From NCBI GenBank assembly GCA_039715055.1, contig JBDLID010000049.1:1-20531 (forward strand): a stretch of DNA of 20,531 nucleotides, written 5' to 3'. Under the pieces are notes generated by a model that saw nothing but the letters and a program-made list of their open reading frames with translations, was not told the origin of the DNA and searched no databases. Below are positions 15,063 to 20,531 of the stretch, in pieces. A program made the position numbers and the translations under genes. Position 1 is the first letter of the stretch. The number at the start of each line of letters is the position of its first letter. Source of the stretch: JBDLID01 sp039715055. Lineage in GTDB: Bacteria > Desulfobacterota > Desulfobulbia > Desulfobulbales > Desulfocapsaceae.

Positions 15063-18000
15063 TCAGACAGCAAGTGCTGCTTCAATCTGGCTGCTGATCT
15101 GCTCCATAGTAAACCCTTGAACCGCAACACCCCGTTTCGGGCATGTACCCTGACAGAGTCCGCATCCCTTGCACTGGGCCTTGTTCACCGTGATATATTT
15201 ATGAATAACACCATCCTCATCAGCAGATTGCTGCTCAACAAGGGTGATGGCATTAAATGGGCAGACATCAAGGCAGAGGGCACAGCCGTCACATTTCTCC
15301 AGATCCGGCTCCGCTTTTACTGCATCGAGATCGACATGCGTTTTGGAAAGCAGGGTAACGGCACGGGCCGAAGAACCAAGGGCCTGGGCCACCGACTCCT
15401 CAACCGGTTTGGGGTAATGGGCAAGTCCTGCCACGAACATCCCGTCTGTGGCAAAATCGACTGGCCGCAGTTTGGCATGGGCCTCCTGGAAAAAACCATC
15501 CCCGTCAAGAGAAACCTTGTACAGTTTATTGAGTTTTTCAGCGTCCGGATTGGGCACAATGGCCGTGGCCAGAACAACCATGTCCGCTTTGATTCGCAAG
15601 GGGCGGTGCAGAACGTGATCCCAGACCTCCACAAAGGTGTCTTTATTTTCCTGGTTGACCACCGGTTTTCCATGCAGTTCGTAATTGATAAAGATGACGC
15701 CCAGGTTGCGGGCTTTTTTATACAGTGTTTCCCGTTGCCCGTATGTCCTTATATCGCGGTAGAGGATATATACCATACGGTCGGGACTCTCCTGTTTCAG
15801 TTCAATGGCAGACTGTACCGAGTGGGTGCAGCACACCTTGGAGCAGTACATCCTGTCACCTTCCCTGGAACCTACACACTGGATGAAAACTATTGATTTG
15901 GCCCTGGCAACGTGCTGTTCCTTCAGGTTAAACAGGCGATCAAACTCCAGTGCGGTCACCACCGGTGAAAAGCGTCCATAGCCATACTCCGTCGGCCTGA
16001 GTGGGCTTGCGCCTGTGGCGACAATTCCGATACCGTGGTCAATGGATTCCTTTCGGCCATCCTTTGTTGTAATAGTTGTGGTGAAATTACCGACAAACCC
16101 TTTGGCGCCCGTCACCTCAACCTCTTTATGGATGGTTATCTTCTCATTCTGCTCAACATGAGCGATAAGTGCAGCAGTTTTGTCGCGTATGGATTCCCCT
16201 GACCATGTGTATCCAAGAAACCGTGCATTACCGCCAAGACTGTCTGTTTTTTCCAGAAGATGAACGGAAAAGCCCTGGTTGGCCATGTTCAATGCAGCCG
16301 TCATACCTGCGATACCGCCGCCAATGACCAGTCCGGTCTGCTCAATACTCACAGAGATCGGGTGCAGTGATATCTGCCTGCTCACCTTGGCAACGGCCAT
16401 ACGAACAAGATCTTTGGCTTTGGCGGTTGCTATCGCTGGAATGGAGGCATGGACCCAGGAATTCTGGTTTCGAATGTTTGCCATCTCAACCAGATACTCG
16501 TTAAGCCCTGCTGATTTCAGCGTTTCCCTGAAAAGAGGTTCATGGGTACGGGGTGTACAGGCGGCAATCACCACTCTGTTCAGCCCTTTTTCCCTGATGG
16601 TCTGCACCAGCTGATCCTGCGTATCCTGAGAGCAGCTGAACAGGTTCCGCTCAACATGGTGGACAGTGGGCAGAGAAGCTGCATACTCTTCCACCTCTTC
16701 CACATTCACCACACCTGCAATGTTGGATCCGCAGTGACAGACAAAGACACCGGTTTTCGGCTCTTCATCTTCGACCACCCGCTCAACGGGAAAACTTTTC
16801 TCGCGGGCCAATTCATTACGGGCCGGAGCAAGAATATCAGCAACAGCGCCAGCTGCGGCAGACCCTTCCACGACCGACTGCGGAATATCCTTGGGACCTG
16901 CAAAAACACCGCAGGCAAAAACGCCCTGCTTTGAGGTAGAGACCGGCGTGAAATCAGAGGTTGCCGCAAAGTCATGACCGGTGAGTTTCACTCCCGCAAG
17001 TCTGCTCAACTCTTTCACGTGACCCGGAATCTGCAGGCCGACGGAGAGGACCACAAGGTCGAAATACTCCTCCACCTGCCTGCCTTCCTCGTTGACATAA
17101 CGAAGGCGCAAATCACCGTTTTCGCCGTGGGGCTCCACACCATGGGTCCGGCAACGGACAAAACGAACGTTGGACTCCTCTTTTGCCCGCTGGTAGTACC
17201 GGTCAAAATCTTTTCCGTGGGTCCGCATATCCATCATGAATATGGAGGTCTGCAGGTCGGGAACGTGGTCCTTTGCCATCACCGCTTCCTTGATGGCATA
17301 CATACAGCAGACCGAGGAACAGTAGCCCTTGCCGCACTTATGTTCATCGCGGGAACCGACACACTGGAGAAAAGCGACTTTGGTTATCTGTTTACCATCA
17401 GATGGTCTGATCAGATGACCAGCGGTTGGCCCGGAAGCTGACAAATACCGCTCAAACTGCATGGAGGTGATGACGTTTGGATAGAGGCCATATCCCCAGA
17501 CACCAACCGTTGCCGGATCAAACGGCTCAAAACCCGGTGCCATAACCAGTGCGCCCACATTGACGGTGTGTATCTTCTCAGCGTCATCAAAGTTGATTGC
17601 CCCGGAAGGGCACACTTTTTCGCAAAAACCACAGGCCCCGGCCTTCTTAAAACGGATACAGCTGTCTGCATCGATCTGGTATTTCAGGGGCACCGCCTGG
17701 GCATACTTGACATAAACCGCCTTGCGTTTACCAGTTGCGGCATCGTACTCGCTGGCCACCTTTTTGGGGCACTTTGCGGCACACTCTCCACAGGCGATAC
17801 ATTTTTCCATATCCACGTAGCGTGGATGTTCTTTTACAGTTACCTGGAAGTCGCCGACCTGACCTGAAATGTCGGTAACTTCGCTAAGTGTCATCAGTTG
17901 TATATTTAAGTGCCGACCGCACTCAACCAATTTTGGCGCAATAATTCACATCGAGCAGTCGTTAGTGGGGAAGGTCTTATCCAGCTGAGCCATGGCACCG

Positions 18001-18128
18001 CCAATGGCGCCGGATTTCTCGACCAGGTATACATAGAATCCGGAATTGGCCAGATCCAGGGCTGTCTGCATACCTGTAATTCCGCCACCCACTATCATCA
18101 CCGATCCAACTTTTTTGGTTTCCAGCAT
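15063..18128 (-). CDS. hdrA: Selenocysteine-containing double-length HdrA, heterodisulfide reductase subunit A
   Basis: This is the flavin and iron-sulfur hub of Hdr-type electron bifurcation. From the ATG at 18128 (AAAGGAG eight bases upstream) comes a FAD-binding VMIVGGGITGMQTALDLANS, then LDKTFPTNDCSM and a TGA (17946-17948). The frame continues IIAPKLVECGRHLNIQ. Canonical HdrA has Cys at this position, so I read Sec61. A ferredoxin-like segment follows (CIACGECAAKCP, CIRFKKAGACGFCEKVCP), then the first HdrA module, a linker with CHCGSNIAGVVN, a second FAD module (VIGGGIAGMTAALNMANQG) and two C-terminal [4Fe-4S] motifs (CDGCALCLDVCP, CKGCGLCQGTCP). The total is 1021 residues, twice a minimal HdrA core. 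Without readthrough a caller would start at a TTG at 17930 and lose the FAD site. Confidence 0.92.
17906..17926 (-). promoter_or_regulatory. SECIS-like hairpin of hdrA
   Basis: On the mRNA strand an 8-bp stem UUGAGUGC/GCACUUAA (one G-U pair) encloses the loop GGUCG, with the loop at +28 to +32 after the UGA. The GGUC loop closed by GC pairs resembles the apical loop of the E. coli fdhF SECIS. It lies five bases further from its UGA than the other three hairpins. Confidence 0.7.
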
Positions 18129-18142
18129 GACAGATCTCTCCT

Positions 18143-19636
18143 TTAACTATTTGCTTCAGTAACGTTTGCGGCTTCTTCTTTTTCCTTATCCGGCATGACC
18201 AGACTGTCGGCAACCAACTCCCACAGATACTTTACTTCAATGCCGAGATCATACTCTTTGTTCAGTGATTTCATGAGCTGATCGCGGCAGTTATGGCAGG
18301 GGGCGATAACCAGTTTGGCGGCCGCCTCCTTGATCTGCCTGGCCTTGATGCGTCCGTAGTACACTCGTTCGGGAGCAAAGGGCATGGCCCAGGCCCCTCC
18401 ACCGCCGCCACAGCAGTAGTTTGTTTCCCCGCCGGGCTCCATATCCTTAAAATCCGGGCATGCAGCCTGGGTAATCATCCTGCCTTCCTCGTAATAGCCA
18501 TGACCGAATGCTTTTTCGGATTTCCTGCCGTAGTTGCAGGGATCATGATACGTGGTGCGCATGGTGTGGATATCTTGACTGAGTGTGATCCTTCCCTCGT
18601 CGAGGTACTCTTTGAGCAGATCGAAAACGGACATTATTTTAAATTCGTTCAGTGCTTCAGGATACCATCTGTTCAACCCGGACCGGGTTGCAAAGTAAGC
18701 GTGGCCTCACTCCGGCAGGAGGAGTATTTCACATTTCAGCCTCCGCATGTTGTCCACAATTCGACCGACAATGGTCTTCATGGCGTCATCATCTCCTGAA
18801 AACAGCCCCCAGTTCACTCCTTCCCAGTTGTCCGTTGAAATGGTCCATGACTCATCAGCAGCATAAAAAATCCGCCACCAGTACTTCATATCATCGGGTT
18901 CGCCAAAAGGTTCCTTGGAGTTCACTGTCACCAAAACCCTGGAGCCAACCACATCAAGGGGTGTCTCAAAACCTGCCAAGCCTTCTTCAACAAGTTCTTC
19001 ACCCAGCTCCTGGCAGAGGAAGATGAAGTCGTCCCGCGGAATTCCCAAATTATTTCCCCGCTCAAGGCAGGTTACCACGCCTTTATGTATGGGGCCTGGC
19101 ACCTGGTCGCGTTCGCGCATGCCGCGCAGCCTCCTGATGAGAGCAAGGATCTCAACACCCGCCGGGCACACATTTTCACATTTTGCACACATGGTGCATT
19201 TCCACGGCCAGTTGGTTGCAAGAAGATCCTCTTCCAGGCCAAGGACAGCCATCCGTACAATTTTCCTCGGATCCAGCCCATCCACCCCTGAAATTGGGCA
19301 GGCGCTGGCACAGGTTCCACAGGTCAGACAGGCGTCGGCCCACTGCGGTTCTGAGTAGATGCTTTTTTCAACGTACCCGATATCAAGGGGCTCTGGCTGC
19401 TCTCTGGTTGCCTCTTCCCGCTCGATAAGTTCCGGATCCACATTTGAGGTCCATCTGATCAGCGGTTCACGACCAAATTTTTTGCAAAGAGCCTGATAGT
19501 CCTCAAACTTCACAAGATACTTCTTCCCAGGTCCTTCCTTGGCCGGCAAGGTACCTGCGGTAATCCAGTTTCTTATGGTGTTTCGATGGACACCAAACTC
19601 CTCTGCCATTTCGTTGACTCTAAACTCATACATCAT
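18143..19636 (-). CDS. HTH-HdrC/HdrD (DsrK-like) fusion iron-sulfur selenoprotein
   Basis: Residues 1-58 are an excisionase/MerR-type helix-turn-helix (VNEMAEEFGVHRNTIRNWIT, then AGTLPAKEGPGKKYLVKFED). Residues 100-160 hold two [4Fe-4S] motifs (CLTCGTCASACP, CTMCAKCENVCP). Two CCG-like regions follow, as in HdrD and DsrK. The first ends in LLLPE-UGA-GHAYFATRSGL: the TGA at 18707-18709 replaces the Cys of the family ECGHA motif, giving Sec310. The second has DPCNYGRKS, NYCCGGGGG and APCHNC. The total is 497 residues; ignoring the UGA would split it into fragments of 309 and 177. The ATG at 19636 follows GAGGTGA, six bases after the protease gene. It is the likely thiol/disulfide-side partner of HdrA (inference). 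The fused DNA-binding domain is unusual and may make the protein a redox-responsive regulator. Confidence 0.87.
18674..18690 (-). promoter_or_regulatory. SECIS-like hairpin of the HTH-HdrD-like gene
   Basis: On the mRNA strand the 6-bp stem CAACCC/GGGUUG encloses the loop GGUCC at +23 to +27 after the UGA. The geometry equals the mvhA and mvhD hairpins, and the loop sequence is close to that of hdrA. Confidence 0.75.
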
Positions 19637-19642
19637 CTCAGG

Positions 19643-20131
19643 TCACCTCATTGAGCAGTTGTCTGGAAGCATCTGGGTTATCATCTCACATGCTTTTTGA
19701 ACAGCACCAGTCATTGAAGAAGTCAGCCCCACCTCTATCTCGGTGGGAATATATTCAGCCTGGGCTGCAATAATTGTTACTTTTATTCCGGTATGCTGCT
19801 CCAGTTCCTGCAGCAGATTCACCGTTGGGAACTGGTGAAGGGAAAAATCATGAATTTTTTTTGCAGGGATTGCAGAGGATTCGATGAGGAAGACCTCCCC
19901 GGGCTCACGATCGGGAAAATCCACTGCATCAAGAATAATGATATGCTCGGGCCTGTCTTCGGGGCTCAGGAGATAGTCAAAAAGGTATTCCCGTATCCCT
20001 GTCATGGCGTCTATGGCGCCGACCCACTCAGGGAGTTCATGCTCTGTCGTCAAACGTTCAATGACCGTTGGACCAAAGCCGTCATCACCCATTAACAGAT
20101 TTCCACATCCAAATATCACTGACGATTGCAT
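19643..20131 (-). CDS. Hydrogenase maturation endopeptidase
   Basis: The 162-residue protein has the family hallmarks: GCGNLLMGDDGFG near the N-terminus, with the Asp expected to bind nickel, then IIILDAVDFPD (about residue 61) and, further on, HDFSLHQFPTV. These proteases cut the C-terminal tail of the [NiFe] large subunit after the DPxxxCxxH motif, once nickel is in place. The ATG at 20131 (MQSSVIF) is chosen over an upstream ATG at 20254, because the extra 41 residues are not protein-like for this family and overlap the repeated promoter elements. The ribosome site is weak (AGGTTGA). It is the first gene of the minus-strand operon, six bases before the HTH-HdrD-like gene. Its expected substrate, the MvhA tail, is encoded only beyond an in-frame UGA. 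Confidence 0.87.
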   Translation of the reverse strand: MQSSVIFGCGNLLMGDDGFGPTVIERLTTEHELPEWVGAIDAMTGIREYLFDYLLSPEDRPEHIIILDAVDFPDREPGEVFLIESSAIPAKKIHDFSLHQFPTVNLLQELEQHTGIKVTIIAAQAEYIPTEIEVGLTSSMTGAVQKACEMITQMLPDNCSMR

Positions 20132-20144
20132 AAGTTCAACCTGT

Positions 20145-20265
20145 TGTGCGATTTGTGCATGCCTCCCTCTTATGGAAGCACTCGCCGATGGTGGTGTCAA
20201 GAAAAAAGCGCACAATTCTGTCAAGTTCAGCTTTGGGGTGTGCGATTTGTGCACTGGCTGTGCGC
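20145..20265. promoter_or_regulatory. Repeated TGTGCGATTTGTGCA sites and possible promoter of the hydrogenase operon
   Basis: The 15-mer TGTGCGATTTGTGCA occurs twice in the same orientation (20145-20159 and 20239-20253), 94 bases apart, close to nine helical turns. Related half-sites lie at 20208-20217 (GCGCACAATT, opposite orientation) and 20259-20265 (TGTGCGC). Between the two copies, on the minus strand, is a TTGACA -35 (20195-20200) and, after 17 bases, a weak -10 (TTCCAT, 20172-20177) upstream of the protease gene. This looks like a control region with a repressor or activator binding on both sides of the promoter. The -10 assignment is uncertain. Confidence 0.5.
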
Positions 20266-20290
20266 CATGTTCAGGTGGGTGATTTGCAGG

Positions 20291-20310
20291 GTATATAAAG
20301 GTATATAAAG
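20291..20310. repeat. Tandem GTATATAAAG repeat
   Basis: Two exact copies of GTATATAAAG sit side by side about 160 bases upstream of the protease gene. On the minus strand they read CTTTATATAC and resemble doubled -10 boxes, so they might be an alternative upstream promoter or a protein site. Nothing further is supported. Confidence 0.5.
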
Positions 20311-20531
20311 GGTATTACGTGACTATTTCTAAGGAAATAATGATGAGTGTGATAGAAAACAATATGAGAACTTCTCTGTACTTGGAGATAGATTGGTAGA
20401 TTTTTTATAATTTTGAAGAGTTAGCATATTAATAAGAACCCTTCCTTTTAGTTTTTCCTGCATGGTCCGGCCTGAAGGTGCACTTTCTTAACAAATTTAT
20501 CCAATATTATCAGTTCGTTTCTGCCTGAAAA
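20311..20531. other. AT-rich stretch without recognised features
   Basis: Together with the control region at 20145-20310 this makes about 400 bases upstream of the hydrogenase operon without a gene. I see no convincing coding frame, tRNA, terminator or repeat in this part. It may hold the promoter region of a gene beyond the window end. Confidence 0.5.

Noticed and set aside
15063..15065. TGA at the end of hdrA as a fifth selenocysteine
   Set aside because: The protein is already complete after two C-terminal ferredoxin motifs. The 11 codons beyond show no family similarity, and no matching hairpin was seen at the expected distance.
18143..18676. Separate HdrB-like gene
   Set aside because: It is in phase with the upstream frame across a UGA. 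Its ATG at 18676 lies inside conserved sequence, and homology extends upstream to the UGA.
19643..19645. TGA at the end of the protease gene as readthrough
   Set aside because: The protease has normal family length, and the next gene starts six bases later with its own ribosome site.
20132..20254. Longer protease start at 20254
   Set aside because: The extra 41 residues overlap the repeated control sites and do not resemble the family N-terminus, which begins close to the GCGN motif.
20239..20290. Sigma-54 promoter upstream of the hydrogenase operon
   Set aside because: The only TGGC/TGC pairing on the minus strand has the wrong spacing (12 instead of 10 bases between GG and GC).
20145..20310. 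CRISPR-like array
   Set aside because: There are only two copies of a 15-mer with one 79-base gap and a separate 10-bp tandem. There are no regular spacers and no cas genes.

Overview
The window looks like a chromosomal segment of an anaerobic, selenocysteine-using Desulfobacterota member, probably a sulfate or sulfur reducer of the Desulfobulbales kind. I infer this from a cytoplasmic Mvh-type [NiFe] hydrogenase joined to HdrA and a DsrK/HdrD-like protein, an ethylbenzene-dehydrogenase-like periplasmic haem protein, and the gene styles. No rRNA, tRNA or CRISPR array was seen.

Layout. (1) Positions 1-6694, plus strand: a MoxR-type operon in the order DUF4129, DUF4350, MoxR AAA+ ATPase, DUF58, SpoIIM-like and RDD. 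Its 5' end is disturbed: the DUF4129 signal-peptide frame has lost its start codon at a junction near 205-240. A 108-bp miniature element with IS66-like ends sits exactly at the end of the DUF4350 gene and supplies its stop codon. (2) 6892-9071: a seven-helix membrane histidine kinase and a response regulator with a winged-helix output domain. They are followed by a perfect 18-bp palindrome and (9232-10260) a secreted EB_dh-like protein ending at a strong terminator. (3) 10261-11875: an accessory stretch with decayed coding remnants, a small Cys-rich lipoprotein under a near-consensus sigma-70 promoter, an IS91-like transposase fragment and a long hairpin. (4) 11876-20131, minus strand: an operon in the order maturation protease, HTH-HdrD/DsrK-like protein, double-length HdrA, MvhD, MvhG, MvhA and a small zinc-ribbon protein.

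The main result is in region 4. Four genes (HdrD-like, HdrA, MvhD, MvhA) are each interrupted by an in-frame UGA exactly where the family has a conserved cysteine, and homology continues in the same frame afterwards. Each UGA is followed by a SECIS-like hairpin. In three of the four the hairpin has the same geometry: a 6-bp stem from +17 to +33 after the UGA with a 5-nt loop at +23 to +27. The HdrA hairpin sits 5 nt further on, with an 8-bp stem and a GGUCG loop. I therefore annotate four full-length selenoproteins where plain ORF calling gives truncated fragments.

How the genes would work together (inference from the families): MvhAG oxidises or forms H2, MvhD passes electrons to HdrA, HdrA splits or joins electron pairs at FAD, and the HdrD/DsrK-like subunit meets a thiol/disulfide or other partner. 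The first gene of the operon encodes the protease expected to trim the MvhA tail, and that tail exists only if the UGA is read through. The HdrD-like protein also carries an N-terminal excisionase/MerR-type HTH, and the region upstream of the operon has repeated TGTGCGATTTGTGCA sites, so a redox-sensing autoregulator is a possible but unproven reading.
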